Shown here one piece after another: positions 34,134 through 43,022 of a stretch of 64,000 nucleotides of DNA. A program made the translations under genes and the position numbers. The notes beneath the pieces were generated by a model. The model did no database searches, was not told where the DNA came from, and saw nothing but the letters and a program-made list of their open reading frames with translations. Within the stretch, counting starts at the first letter, position 1; each line of letters begins with the position of its first letter. The stretch is taken from NCBI RefSeq assembly GCF_000423465.1, contig NZ_KE384020.1, positions 960,757 to 1,024,756 on the forward strand, written 5' to 3'. This DNA comes from Propionicicella superfundia DSM 22317 (GTDB lineage: Bacteria > Actinomycetota > Actinomycetes > Propionibacteriales > Propionibacteriaceae).

Positions 34134-35146
34134 GCGCCCTCGTGGCGATCCGGAGCCGGACCCGGGCGCGCGCCGCCGTGACCGCCGTCGCCCTGGCCGT
34201 CCTCCTCGCCGGCGCGATCCTCCTCGGACTGCTCCTCGGCGACTACCGCCTCACCGCGGACGAGGCACTCCGTGCCCTCCTCGGCATCGGCTCCCGCGTC
34301 GACGTGTACATCGTCACGCAGGTGCGTCTCCCCCGCGTCGCACTGGCCGTCCTCTGCGGCGCCGCGCTGGGGCTGTCCGGCTCCCTGTTCCAGTCGATGC
34401 TGGCGAACCCCCTCGCCAGCCCCGACCTGCTCGGCATCAGCGGCGGCGCCGGCGTCGCGGCGGTCTGGGCGACCGTCGTCATGGGGTACACCGGGGCGGC
34501 TGTCGCCGGGGCGGCCTTCGTCGGCGGCATGACCGTCGCGGCGATCCTCCTCGGCGTGTCCAGGCGGCTGTCGGACGGCGGCTACCGGCTCGTCCTGGCC
34601 GGTGTCGGCATCGCCTACCTGTGCTCGGCGCTGGTCGGCTATCTGCTGAAACGGGCGCAGCTCAACGACGCCCAGTCGGCGATCGTGTGGATCACCGGCA
34701 GCCTCGGAGCGACGTCGTGGATGCCGGTCGGGATCGTGGGCCTGGCGCTGGCGGTGTGCCTGCCCGGCCTCATCGGCGCCGCCCGGAGCCTTCCGATCCT
34801 CGCGCTCGGCGACCCGGTCGCCCGCGGGCTCGGCCTCGCCCCGGCGACGGCCCGCATCGCGATCGTCGTCACCGCCGTCCTTCTCGCCACCGCGACGACC
34901 GCCCAGATCGGCCCGGTCGGATTCGTCGCCCTGTGCGCGCCGCCGATCGCCCGCGCGCTCGTCGGCCACGGATCCGCCGCGCTCGCCGCCGCGGGCCTCG
35001 CGGGTGCGCTGATCCTGCTCACCGCCGACCTGGCCGGTCAGTACGCGCTGCCCGGGCTCAGCGTCCCGGTCGGCGTCGTCACCGGAGCGGTCGGCGCGCC
35101 CTATCTGCTCTGGCTGCTCGCCACGTCGAAGGGACGCCGCGCATGA
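34130..35146 (+). CDS. Iron-siderophore ABC transporter permease (FecCD family), second
   Basis: A protein of 338 residues from the GTG at 34130, which overlaps the first permease stop. Motifs RLPRVALAVLCGAALGLSGSLFQSMLANPLASPDLLGISGGAG and IGPVGFVALCAPPIARALVG match the FepD/FepG type. The long frame starting at 33056 is not used. It forms the membrane channel as a heterodimer with the first permease. Confidence 0.95.
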   Translation: MSALVAIRSRTRARAAVTAVALAVLLAGAILLGLLLGDYRLTADEALRALLGIGSRVDVYIVTQVRLPRVALAVLCGAALGLSGSLFQSMLANPLASPDLLGISGGAGVAAVWATVVMGYTGAAVAGAAFVGGMTVAAILLGVSRRLSDGGYRLVLAGVGIAYLCSALVGYLLKRAQLNDAQSAIVWITGSLGATSWMPVGIVGLALAVCLPGLIGAARSLPILALGDPVARGLGLAPATARIAIVVTAVLLATATTAQIGPVGFVALCAPPIARALVGHGSAALAAAGLAGALILLTADLAGQYALPGLSVPVGVVTGAVGAPYLLWLLATSKGRRA

Positions 35147-35973
35147 CCCATCGAAGCGCACCGACGACCCCGTCGCTGCGGGCCCGCACGCTCGGCGCCG
35201 GCTACCCGGACAGGACGGTCCTCGACGGACTGGAGCTCACCGTCTCCCCGGGCCGGGTCTCCGTGCTCATCGGCGCCAACGCCAGCGGGAAGTCGACCCT
35301 CCTGTCCACGCTCGCGCGACTCATCCCCCCGCTCGCCGGCACGGTCGAGCTCGACGGCACCGACATCCACGCGATCCCCCGGCGGACGCTGGCCCGCACC
35401 CTCGGCATCCTTCCCCAGCACCCGGTGGCACCCGACGGCCTCACGGTCGCCGAACTCGTGGCGCGAGGCCGCTACCCGCACCGGGGGCTGTTCGGCCGCT
35501 GGACGGCGGCCGATACCGCGGCCGTCGACGAGGCGCTGGCCGCCACCGGCACGGCACCGCTCGCCGAGCGCCGGATCGGCGCACTGTCCGGCGGGCAGCG
35601 GCAGCGCGCCTGGATCGCCATGGTGCTCGCGCAGGATCCGCGGATCCTCCTGCTCGACGAACCGACCACGTTCCTGGACCTCAGTCACCAACTGGAGGTG
35701 CTCGACCTGCTCGTCCGGCTCAATCGCGAGCGCGGCACGACCGTCGTGGTGGTCCTCCACGACCTCAACCTGGCTGCGCGGTACGCGGACGAACTCGTGG
35801 TCATGAGCCGCGGCGCCGTCATCGCGCAGGGACGCCCTGCCGACGTCCTCACCCCGTCCGTCGTGTCCGAGGCCTTCGGCCTCGAGGCCCTCATCATTCC
35901 CGACCCGCTCACCACGACTCCCCTCGTCGTGCCCGTCCCGGGCGGCGTACGCGCCTCCGCGGACGAGACATGA
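35143..35973 (+). CDS. Iron-siderophore ABC transporter ATP-binding protein
   Basis: A protein of 276 residues. Walker A is IGANASGKSTLL (an Ala-Ser variant of GxxGxGKST), the signature is LSGGQRQRAWIAMVLAQDP, Walker B is ILLLDEPTTFLDL, and the switch His lies in VVLHDLNLAARYAD. It matches the FepC/FhuC type. The ATG overlaps the second permease stop by four bases. Confidence 0.96.
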   Translation: MTHRSAPTTPSLRARTLGAGYPDRTVLDGLELTVSPGRVSVLIGANASGKSTLLSTLARLIPPLAGTVELDGTDIHAIPRRTLARTLGILPQHPVAPDGLTVAELVARGRYPHRGLFGRWTAADTAAVDEALAATGTAPLAERRIGALSGGQRQRAWIAMVLAQDPRILLLDEPTTFLDLSHQLEVLDLLVRLNRERGTTVVVVLHDLNLAARYADELVVMSRGAVIAQGRPADVLTPSVVSEAFGLEALIIPDPLTTTPLVVPVPGGVRASADET

Positions 35974-35993
35974 CCCGACGAAAGGAAACGACC

Positions 35994-37019
35994 ATGCCCA
36001 GAAGAAGAACGCGGTTGAGCGTCGCCGCCGCGCTGATGGCCACCCTGCTCGCGCTCACCAGTGCCTGCTCGGCGCCCGCGACCACTCCGACGACCGCGGC
36101 CGCCGAGGCCGCCGGCTTCCCGGTGACCATCGCCCACGCCTTCGGCGAGACCACCATCGACAGCCCGCCGCAGCGCATCGTGACCTGGGGCTGGGGTGCG
36201 GCCGACGCCGTCCTCGCCCTCGGCGAGGTGCCCGTCGGGATCCCGAAGCAGACGTACGGGGGCGACGAGTCCGGCCTGCTCCCGTGGATCAAGACGAAGC
36301 TCGCCGATCTCGGCGCCGAGACGCCGACCATGCTCGACTCGTCGACCAACGAGGTGCCCGTCCAGGCCGTCGCCGCCCTCGACCCCGACGTGTTCCTCGC
36401 CCCGTACTCCGGGCTCACGCAGGCCGAGTACGACCAGCTCACCGGACTGGGGATCAAGGTCGTCGCCTACCCGGAGACCGCATGGTCGACGCCGTGGCGT
36501 GACGTCGTCACGATCGTCGGCACGGCGCTGGGACAGGAGGAGAAGGCGAAGGCGGTGCTGAGCGACATCGACAAGGCGATCGCCGCCGAGGCCGCCGAGC
36601 ATCCCGAGTTCGCCGACGTGACCGTCGCCCAGGTCTGGGACACCTCCGGCAACTTCTACGTGTACCTGCCGGCCGACCCGCGCGTGCAGTTCACCGAGGA
36701 TCTGGGCTTCACCTCGGCCCCCAGCGTGACCGCCCTGGACACGAAGGAGGCCACCTTCTACTACACGCTGCCGTACGAGAAGCTGGACCAGCTCACCAGC
36801 GACGTGCTCGTCGTGTACGCGGATTCACAGACGGAGATGGACGCCTTCCTGAAGTCGGACCGGGCCAAACTCCTGCCGCAGGTCGCGGCCGGCACGGTCG
36901 CGCAGGTCGTCGGGCAGGCCAGCGTGGCGTCGGTGTCCCCGCCGACGGCCCTGTCGCTCACGTGGGGGATGGACCCGTACGTCGAGGCGCTCGCGAAGGC
37001 CGTCGAGGCCAAGGGCTGA
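35994..37019 (+). CDS. Iron-siderophore ABC transporter substrate-binding lipoprotein
   Basis: A protein of 341 residues from the ATG at 35994 (AAAGGAAA upstream). The signal peptide ends in a lipobox LTSAC, so it is anchored outside the membrane. The periplasmic-binding fold of the FecB/FhuD type follows, with PPQRIVTWGWGAADAVLALGEVPVG and VAALDPDVFLAPYSGLTQAEYDQL. It captures the ferric siderophore; the ligand type cannot be read. A large hairpin at 37032-37073 ends the operon. Confidence 0.95.
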   Translation: MPRRRTRLSVAAALMATLLALTSACSAPATTPTTAAAEAAGFPVTIAHAFGETTIDSPPQRIVTWGWGAADAVLALGEVPVGIPKQTYGGDESGLLPWIKTKLADLGAETPTMLDSSTNEVPVQAVAALDPDVFLAPYSGLTQAEYDQLTGLGIKVVAYPETAWSTPWRDVVTIVGTALGQEEKAKAVLSDIDKAIAAEAAEHPEFADVTVAQVWDTSGNFYVYLPADPRVQFTEDLGFTSAPSVTALDTKEATFYYTLPYEKLDQLTSDVLVVYADSQTEMDAFLKSDRAKLLPQVAAGTVAQVVGQASVASVSPPTALSLTWGMDPYVEALAKAVEAKG

Positions 37020-37031
37020 GCCGGACGCGGA

Positions 37032-37073
37032 GCGCGGGCGCCTGAGCGGCCCAGGCCGCTCACGCGCCCGCGC
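37032..37073. terminator. Strong bidirectional hairpin terminator between the iron operon and DUF368 gene
   Basis: A ten-base stem (GCGCGGGCGC with GCGCCCGCGC), a two-by-two internal loop and a further six-base stem (GAGCGG with CCGCTC) close a six-base loop. It overlaps the last codons of the convergent DUF368 gene. Confidence 0.8.
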
Positions 37074-38037
37074 GACGCCGCTCGACACCGTTCTCGAACC
37101 GGCCGAACAGATACGACGCCAGGACGCCGAGGATCAGCATCGCGGCCCCGAATGCCACGGCGACGCCGAGACCCAGGCCGGACGCGGCCAGTCCGGACGG
37201 GGTGAACGCGGGCAGCACCACGACGGGGACGAGCGCCAGCGACGATCCCACCACCGTCCCCACGATGAAGTGGTACATGCCTGCGTGGTGGTGGTCGAAC
37301 AGCCACGCGGCGCCCTTCGCCAGCAGGAGCGTGCACCCGACGACCCCGGCGCCGAGCGGCAGGACCACCGCCGGGTCGAGGTGCCCGATGCCGGCGGCCA
37401 TCTTGTCGTAGAGGCCGAAGTAGAGGAGGAAGTTGGACGGGCTCAGCCCCGGGACCACGAGCCCGAGGCCGATGAGGGCGCCCGAGCCGAGCCAGACCGG
37501 GATGCTCGGCGTGACCGCCACGAGGAGCCCGCCGCCGAGGATCATGATCGACGCGATGCCGAGCGCGGAGACGCCCAGGACGACCAGGTGCCGCCGCGTC
37601 CGGCCGCGACGACCGGCCTGGTGGTACAGCGACGGCACGGTTCCGATGACGAAGCCGATGAACAGGCAGGTGAACTGCGCTGCGAATCGCCCGAACGCCG
37701 CCTCGACCACGAGCGAGAACAGGAGGATGCCGATCCCCGCACCGAGGACGATCGGCGCCAGGAACCGTACGTTGGCCGAGAAGTTGCGCCGCATGTCGGC
37801 GAAGAACCGGATCAGCGGGTCGTACACGGCGAAGACCACGGCGAGCACGCCGCCGGACAGGCCCGGGAGGATCGCCCCGATCCCGATGACCACGCCCTTG
37901 AGGAGCCGCAGGAACCAGGCCGGTGCGCTGTCGGGAGCGGTGACGGGGTCAACCGGGCTCGTCGGCCCGCCGGACGCGGGGACGTCCGGGATGTCGTTCG
38001 TGAGGAGATCTGTGGCGGAAGGGTCGCGGCCTGTCAC
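37060..38037 (-). CDS. DUF368 membrane protein, polyprenyl-phosphate transporter (PopT-like)
   Basis: A protein of 325 residues from the GTG at 38037 (GAAAGG upstream), with about eight helices after a hydrophilic stretch of 40 residues. Two related motifs mark the family: GAILPGLSGGVLAVVFAVYDP near 55-75 and LGLVVPGLSPSNFLLYFGLYD near 195-215, an internal repeat with inverted topology. DUF368 proteins were shown to recycle undecaprenyl phosphate across the membrane for cell-wall synthesis. It stands alone here, with no cell-wall genes beside it. Confidence 0.9.
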   Translation of the reverse strand: MTGRDPSATDLLTNDIPDVPASGGPTSPVDPVTAPDSAPAWFLRLLKGVVIGIGAILPGLSGGVLAVVFAVYDPLIRFFADMRRNFSANVRFLAPIVLGAGIGILLFSLVVEAAFGRFAAQFTCLFIGFVIGTVPSLYHQAGRRGRTRRHLVVLGVSALGIASIMILGGGLLVAVTPSIPVWLGSGALIGLGLVVPGLSPSNFLLYFGLYDKMAAGIGHLDPAVVLPLGAGVVGCTLLLAKGAAWLFDHHHAGMYHFIVGTVVGSSLALVPVVVLPAFTPSGLAASGLGLGVAVAFGAAMLILGVLASYLFGRFENGVERRRAGA

Positions 38038-38234
38038 TCGGGGACCTTTCGGAGCGGTCGGGCGGGTCGGACTCGGCGTTCTCGTCGCGCTGGGCAGCGA
38101 GACATCACGCCCACCCTAGGAGGGCCCGCCAAGAGCGTCCCGTCGCGGCCGGTACGCCGCCCGACCGGATTCCGGCCCGCCTTCGTCCTGTCGGTGCGCG
38201 GGTGTTGAATGTGGAGGTTGCCGAAAGGGGCTCG

Positions 38235-39854
38235 ATGGACGCAGCAGACGAGAACGTCGACACCGGTGCGGCCGCGCGGAGGCGGACCGACGCCCCGGCG
38301 ACCGACCGACCTCCTGTCGAGGCGGCCGGGTCGGGTCTGTCGACCGCGCCTGCCGACCCGCGCCTGGACCGTCCCTGGCCGGCTCTGTGGGCGCTCGTCG
38401 TGGGCTTCTTCATGATCATGGTCGACTCGACCATCGTGACGATCGCGTTGCCGAGGATCCGCGCCGACCTGGACACCGATCTGACCGGCGTCATGTGGGT
38501 GACCAGCGCCTATCTGCTGGCCTACGTCGTGCCCCTGCTGATCACCGGTCGCCTCGGCGACCGGTTCGGCCCGAAGAACCTGTACATCATCGGTCTTGTG
38601 GTGTTCACGATCGCCAGCCTCGCGTGCGGTCTGTCCGACAGCATCGAGGCCCTCATCGCCTCACGAACGGTGCAAGGGCTCGGCGCGGCGTGCATCTCGC
38701 CCCAGACCATGACGGCGATCACGCGGATGTTCCCCGGCCGGTCCCGCGGGCCCGCGATGTCGCTGTGGGGTGCCACGGCCGGTGTCGCGACCCTGGTCGG
38801 GCCGATCCTCGGCGGGCTGCTCACCGACTCGCTGGGCTGGGAGTGGATCTTCTTCGTCAATCTCCCCGTCGGGGTGATCGGGGTCCTCGTCGCTCTGCGG
38901 TATGTGCCTCGCTTCCCCGTCCACGACCACCGCATGGACTGGCTCGGCGTCGCCTTGTCGTCCGTCGCGATGCTCGTGCTCGTCTTCGGCATCCAGGAGG
39001 GCGAGCGATACGACTGGGGCGTGATCGTCGACCGCGTCACGATCCTCGGCCGGCAGACCCCCGTCCAGATCTCGGTGTGGGGCCTCGTGGCCGCGGGCGT
39101 CGTCCTCCTCGCGGGCTTCGTGATCTGGGAGATCCTGAACCACGACGAGCCGCTGATCCCCATGTCGCTGTTCCGCGACCGGAACTTCAGCATCTCCAGC
39201 GTCGCCGTCGCGGCGCAGTCCTTCGCCATCACCGCCGTCATGCTGCCGGTGATCCTCTATCTGCAGACCGCGCGCGAGCTCAGTCCCACCTGGGCCGCGC
39301 TGGTGCTGGCACCGTCGGCGATCATGTCGGTCATCATGGCGCGACCGGTGGGTCAGCTCGTCCAGCGCGTCGATCCGAAGTGGCTCGCGCTCACGGGCTT
39401 CGCCTTGTCGATACTCGCCGCGCTCGTCATGTACCTCACGATCCACTCCGACACCCCGTATGCGCTGCTTCTTCTCGCCTCGGCGCTGAACGGCGCGGGC
39501 GGCTCGATGGTGTGGTCGCCGCTCTCTCTCCTCGCGACCTACCGCCTGCCTCCGGAGCAGACCGGGGCCGGGTCCGGTGTGTACAACACCACGCGCCAGG
39601 TCGGGGCCGTCCTGGGGTCCGCCGCCATCACCGCGGCCATGGAGAGCCGCATCGCCGCCCATCTCGGAGACGGTGCGGCAGCCGCGGACGCCTCCCAGAG
39701 CAGCGCCCTGCCGGAGTTCCTGGCGGAGCCGTTCTCCCGGGCCATGGCGGAGGCGGTCCTCATGCCGACGGTGGCGATGGCGATCGGTCTCGTCCTCACC
39801 CTGTTCTTCGCTCCGCTCCCTCCGGCCACGAAGCCCGGACGGACCGACGGCTGA
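38235..39854 (+). CDS. DHA2-family MFS drug exporter (EmrB/QacA-like)
   Basis: A protein of 539 residues with 14 predicted helices from the ATG at 38235 (GAAAGGGG upstream). A TTG start at 38202 is possible but lacks a ribosome site. The first 45 residues are disordered. Motifs: FFMIMVDSTIVTIALPRI in helix 1, GRLGDRFGPKNLY in the helix 2-3 loop, and the helix 5 antiporter motif GPILGGLLTDSLGWEWIFFVNLPVG. Likely a proton-driven multidrug exporter. No regulator is adjacent. Confidence 0.93.
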   Translation: MDAADENVDTGAAARRRTDAPATDRPPVEAAGSGLSTAPADPRLDRPWPALWALVVGFFMIMVDSTIVTIALPRIRADLDTDLTGVMWVTSAYLLAYVVPLLITGRLGDRFGPKNLYIIGLVVFTIASLACGLSDSIEALIASRTVQGLGAACISPQTMTAITRMFPGRSRGPAMSLWGATAGVATLVGPILGGLLTDSLGWEWIFFVNLPVGVIGVLVALRYVPRFPVHDHRMDWLGVALSSVAMLVLVFGIQEGERYDWGVIVDRVTILGRQTPVQISVWGLVAAGVVLLAGFVIWEILNHDEPLIPMSLFRDRNFSISSVAVAAQSFAITAVMLPVILYLQTARELSPTWAALVLAPSAIMSVIMARPVGQLVQRVDPKWLALTGFALSILAALVMYLTIHSDTPYALLLLASALNGAGGSMVWSPLSLLATYRLPPEQTGAGSGVYNTTRQVGAVLGSAAITAAMESRIAAHLGDGAAAADASQSSALPEFLAEPFSRAMAEAVLMPTVAMAIGLVLTLFFAPLPPATKPGRTDG

Positions 39855-39897
39855 GAACTTGTCGATCAGCCGGCCGGCTCGTCCTGTCGGGGAGGGG

Positions 39898-40155
39898 TCA
39901 GGCGGCCGAGTACCGCTGCCGTGCCGCCTGTCGTGACACGCCGAGAATGGAGCCGATGACGGTCCAGGATGCGCCCTCGTCGCGGGCACGCTGAACCGCA
40001 GCGTCTATGGCCTCCTGCGCCGTGGTCCGCGCCTTCACGGCGGCGAGGACGGCTTGCAGGGCGTCGCCCTCCAGCGTCATGAGCGGGTCCGGGCCGCGAC
40101 CATCGTCCGCGGTCTCGATCTCGGTCAGCATCTCGTCTTCGGTCCGCATGAGCAT
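39898..40155 (-). CDS. Small helix-turn-helix protein, antitoxin-like
   Basis: A protein of 85 residues from the ATG at 40155, after GAGGAGGGGTG. The acidic N-terminal part ends in a helix-turn-helix: ARDEGASWTVIGSILGVSRQAARQRYSAA, similar to the sigma-like HTH of small actinobacterial regulators. The gene follows directly on the frameshifted gene at 40165-40372, and the pair has the order and size of a toxin-antitoxin module. Antitoxin function is inference. Confidence 0.7.
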   Translation of the reverse strand: MLMRTEDEMLTEIETADDGRGPDPLMTLEGDALQAVLAAVKARTTAQEAIDAAVQRARDEGASWTVIGSILGVSRQAARQRYSAA

Positions 40156-40164
40156 CACCCCTCC

Positions 40165-40372
40165 TCAGAGGAACTTGGGACGGGCCGCCATCGCGTGGAA
40201 GAGGCGGTCCGTGGTCGGGTTGTACCCGATTTCGAGGATCTGGCCATTGCGGACCGGGCCGACGAACATCAGGTAGCCATCCATGATGTGGACGCCGGAT
40301 GGCGTAGTCCATGGCGTGCACCATGTCGGCGTCCTGGATGCCGTGCTTCGGGGCCGACTCGGCGATCTCCAT
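40165..40372 (-). pseudogene. BrnT-like small protein, one-base frameshift
   Basis: The ATG at 40372 begins MEIAESAPKHGIQDADMVHAMDYAIR. One base too many near 40290 then breaks the frame; in the next frame the protein continues VHIMDGYLMFVGPVRNGQILEIG and ends FHAMAARPKFL. The joined protein of about 68 residues fits a small family whose members have the pattern ESARKHG, VHA-AIR, GP-RDG-LLEVG and HAM-LRPKF. These resemble BrnT-type RNase toxins and are encoded with a small HTH partner, as here. The break may be real inactivation or a sequence error. Confidence 0.7.
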
Positions 40373-40374
40373 GC

Positions 40375-40392
40375 CGACAACTTCAGTTGTCG
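40375..40392. promoter_or_regulatory. Perfect 18-bp palindrome upstream of the toxin-like gene, candidate autoregulatory operator
   Basis: CGACAACT, two bases, AGTTGTCG: eight-base arms without mismatch, ending two bases before the start codon at 40372. Position and symmetry fit an operator bound by the HTH partner at 39898-40155. Confidence 0.7.
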
Positions 40393-40480
40393 TGGGCGTG
40401 CATGTCGACCCGAATTGTCAGATACTCAGTGGTCCGGCCGGCCGTGGTCGGAGCGCGCAACGTGCGCCCCCGAGGACGGC

Positions 40481-41485
40481 TCATACGCCGGCGGCGTGCC
40501 GGCGGCTCTCGGCGGCCAGCGCTGCGACCGACCCGTTCTCTGCGTCGATCCGGGCGCGCTGACGCTGCTCCAGCCCGGCCAGGTCGAGGGCGTCGAGGAC
40601 GGCCTTCAACTCGGGACGGCCCGCGGAGGCGACCGCCGCCGCGGCCGACAGGGAGTCCCGCACCCGGCGCCCCTCGGGCGTCGCCATCTGGTCGGCCGTG
40701 AGCCCGGTGAGGAAGAGCGGCACCGCGGAGGCCGTGATGTGCCACACACCGGAGCCGACAAGGCCCGCGAGGACGCGCGCGGGCACCTCGGTGAAGTCCA
40801 TCTGGACGTACTCGTACCCCTCGGCGGCGGGGAACTCCGCCAGGGTCAGCGCCTCGTGGTCGAAGGACTCCCGGTCGATCGCGACACGGTGCCTTCCGAC
40901 CGGATCCGCGGCGGCGGGCCCGCGCAGGATCACGAGTCGGTCCGGGGCGTAGTAGGTGCCCGCCCCCAGGACCCGGGCCTCGCCGAGACCCTGCAACGCC
41001 AGCGACCGGCGGGCACCGTCCAGCGTCCCGGCGGACACGACGGCCACGTCGTAGTCGCCCTGCGAGACCCCGCGCAGCCGGCCGTTCCCGCCGCGGGAAT
41101 GGTGCACGGTGTACGGGACGCCGAGGGCCGTGAGCTCATCGCCGAGTGCGCTTTCGAGGACGTCCAGCTCGACCGGCCCCGCCGGGGACAGGAGGAAACG
41201 GACGGGGCTCAGCCCGGCCGCCTGCCAGCAGTCGCCCAGCCCGATCGCGTCGATGCGCCGACCCAGATGCCCGCGCGAGGTGGTGCGGAGCGCGTCCCGG
41301 TCGGCGAGCAGGTCCAGCGCGCGCTGGAGCGTCCCGGCCCCGACGCCCAGCCTCTCGCGGAAATCGCCGTTGGTCGACAGCGTCTCGCCGACCCCTCGCG
41401 TGAGGGCGTCCTCGACGATCGCGCGCACGGCTCGGTGCAGACCCGACGTCGTGCCGGCTATGCCCTCGATCGGCTGCTGCAGCAT
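40481..41485 (-). CDS. YhfZ-type GntR-like transcription regulator with a ligand-binding domain
   Basis: A protein of 334 residues. An N-terminal winged helix (GDFRERLGVGAGTLQRALDLLADRDALRTTSRGHLGRRI) is followed by a domain resembling periplasmic binding proteins (SPVRFLLSPAGPVELDVLESALGDEL, VSQGDYDVAVVSAG, RLVILRGPAAADPVGRHRVAID). This layout fits the YhfZ family. It is divergent from the glycerol-phosphate enzyme operon at 41591 and very probably controls it. AAGGGAGAG precedes the ATG, and TAGCCT at 41515-41510 is a likely -10 on the minus strand. Confidence 0.85.
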   Translation of the reverse strand: MLQQPIEGIAGTTSGLHRAVRAIVEDALTRGVGETLSTNGDFRERLGVGAGTLQRALDLLADRDALRTTSRGHLGRRIDAIGLGDCWQAAGLSPVRFLLSPAGPVELDVLESALGDELTALGVPYTVHHSRGGNGRLRGVSQGDYDVAVVSAGTLDGARRSLALQGLGEARVLGAGTYYAPDRLVILRGPAAADPVGRHRVAIDRESFDHEALTLAEFPAAEGYEYVQMDFTEVPARVLAGLVGSGVWHITASAVPLFLTGLTADQMATPEGRRVRDSLSAAAAVASAGRPELKAVLDALDLAGLEQRQRARIDAENGSVAALAAESRRHAAGV

Positions 41486-41519
41486 CTCTCCCTTTCCGCG
41501 TCGAGGATCAGGCTATCCG

Positions 41520-41548
41520 TTGACACCCGCGGCGCCACCCTTTAGTCT
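41520..41548 (+). promoter_or_regulatory. Sigma-70-type promoter of the glycerol-phosphate enzyme operon
   Basis: TTGACA (41520-41525) and TAGTCT (41543-41548) are separated by 17 bases. This is one of the best promoters in the window and lies in a short AT-richer stretch. Confidence 0.75.
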
Positions 41549-41573
41549 GATTCCGGATTAGTCCATTATCGGA
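41542..41573 (+). promoter_or_regulatory. Tandem 16-bp direct repeats overlapping the -10 box, candidate YhfZ-type operator
   Basis: TTAGTCTGATTCCGGA (41542-41557) is followed directly by TTAGTCCATTATCGGA (41558-41573), 11 of 16 bases identical; a third partial start (TTATTG) follows. The CGGATTA word repeats at exactly 16 bp. The first repeat covers the -10 box, so binding would block transcription. Confidence 0.6.
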
Positions 41574-41590
41574 TTATTGAAGGATTCCTC

Positions 41591-42988
41591 ATGGCCCTGC
41601 CGGACACCGTCGTCGAGACCCTGACCGCCCTCCTCGGCGCCGAAGATGTCGATCGCTCCCCCGCCGCCCTCGCCGCGAGCAGCCACGACACGTGGCCGCT
41701 GTCCACGAAGCTCGCGAACCTCGGCCGCCACCCGTACCAGGCCGAGCTCGTGGTCCGGCCACGCTCCTTCGACGTCGTGCCCGAGGTGCTCCGGCTCGCC
41801 ACGTCGCACGGCGTGCCGGTGACCGTCCGCTCCCTGGGATCCTCCGTCACCGGACAGCCCCTCCCCGTGCGGGGCGGGATCGTGCTGGACGTCTCCGCGA
41901 TCCCCGCGAGCCACACCGTCAACGAGCGCAACATGACGGTGACCGCCACGGCCAGCCAGAACGGCGGCGACCTGGAGGCAGCGCTCGCCCAACAGGGCTT
42001 CACGCTCGGCCACTCCCCTCAGTCGCTGCTCCGCTCGACGGTCGGCGGATGGGTATCGACCCTGGCCACGGGCCAGTTCTCGTCCATGTACGGAGGCATC
42101 GAGGATCTCGTCACGGCTTACACGGTGGTGCTGGCCACCGGCGAGACGATCGAGCTCAAGGCCTCCCCCCGGGCAGCCATGGGGCCCGACCTGCGACGCA
42201 TCTTCATCGGCTCCGAGGGCACGCTCGGCGTCGTGACCTCGGTGACGCTGAAGATCTTCCCCGCGCGGCTGCCGACGCTGCTGTCGACGGTCTCGATGCC
42301 GACGGTGGAGTCGGGGCTGGACGTCATGCGCGAACAGGCACTCCTGGGGCTGCGTCCGTTCCTGCTGCGCTTCTACGACGGCGACGAGGCGCGGCACGCG
42401 CTGCAGGATCCCACGGCGGCAGGCCCGGTCTTCTTCCTCGGGACACGCGGGCCGCAGGCCATCGCCGACGCCGAGCTGAGCACCCTGCACGAGTTGTGCA
42501 CGTCCCGCGGCGGCCGGCTCCTGGGACCCGCCGCCGCGGCGGCCTGGATGGAGCGCCGCTTCGACTTCTCGACCGTCGAGAACCTCGTCGCCGAGCCCGG
42601 TGGCTTCGCCGAGACGATCGAGGTCGCCCACAACTGGGACGGCATCGGTGCGCTGTACACCGCGCTCAAGACGGCCCTGGCTCCGCTTTCCGACGAGGTG
42701 CTCAGTCACTTCTCCCACGTGTACACGCAGGGGACGTCCATGTACGTGATCCTGCTCGGCCGGACCAGGGACGACGAGGAGGCCGTCACCCGGCTGCGCG
42801 CCATCTGGGACGAGGCGATGCGGGTGTGCCTGGAACTCGGGGCCGAACTCTCCCATCACCACGGTGGCGGGCTCGCCCGCTCCCCCTACTCGCGGCGCTC
42901 CCTCGGATCTGCCCACCTCGTGCTGGAGAAGATCAAGGAAGCGCTCGATCCCGCCGGCATTCTCAACCCCGGCAAGCTCGGCCTCTAG
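41591..42988 (+). CDS. FAD-binding oxidoreductase of the alkyl-DHAP synthase (AGPS) type
   Basis: A protein of 465 residues. The PCMH-type FAD domain (about 45-215) contains GHSPQSLLRSTVGGWVST and MYGGIEDLV, then GPDLRRIFIGSEGTLGVVT; these words match alkyldihydroxyacetonephosphate synthase rather than glycolate oxidase. The C-terminal domain has the three-histidine motif at His422-424 in SHHHGGGLARSPY, essential in AGPS. AGPS swaps the acyl group of acyl-DHAP for an alkyl group, but bacterial homologues also act as dehydrogenases. A membrane glycerol-phosphate-like substrate is suggested by the operon. The ribosome site is weak (GAAGGA). Confidence 0.82.
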   Translation: MALPDTVVETLTALLGAEDVDRSPAALAASSHDTWPLSTKLANLGRHPYQAELVVRPRSFDVVPEVLRLATSHGVPVTVRSLGSSVTGQPLPVRGGIVLDVSAIPASHTVNERNMTVTATASQNGGDLEAALAQQGFTLGHSPQSLLRSTVGGWVSTLATGQFSSMYGGIEDLVTAYTVVLATGETIELKASPRAAMGPDLRRIFIGSEGTLGVVTSVTLKIFPARLPTLLSTVSMPTVESGLDVMREQALLGLRPFLLRFYDGDEARHALQDPTAAGPVFFLGTRGPQAIADAELSTLHELCTSRGGRLLGPAAAAAWMERRFDFSTVENLVAEPGGFAETIEVAHNWDGIGALYTALKTALAPLSDEVLSHFSHVYTQGTSMYVILLGRTRDDEEAVTRLRAIWDEAMRVCLELGAELSHHHGGGLARSPYSRRSLGSAHLVLEKIKEALDPAGILNPGKLGL

Positions 42989-43022
42989 CCGTCCCGCTCC
43001 GAGATCGTCGAAAGAAGTCACA

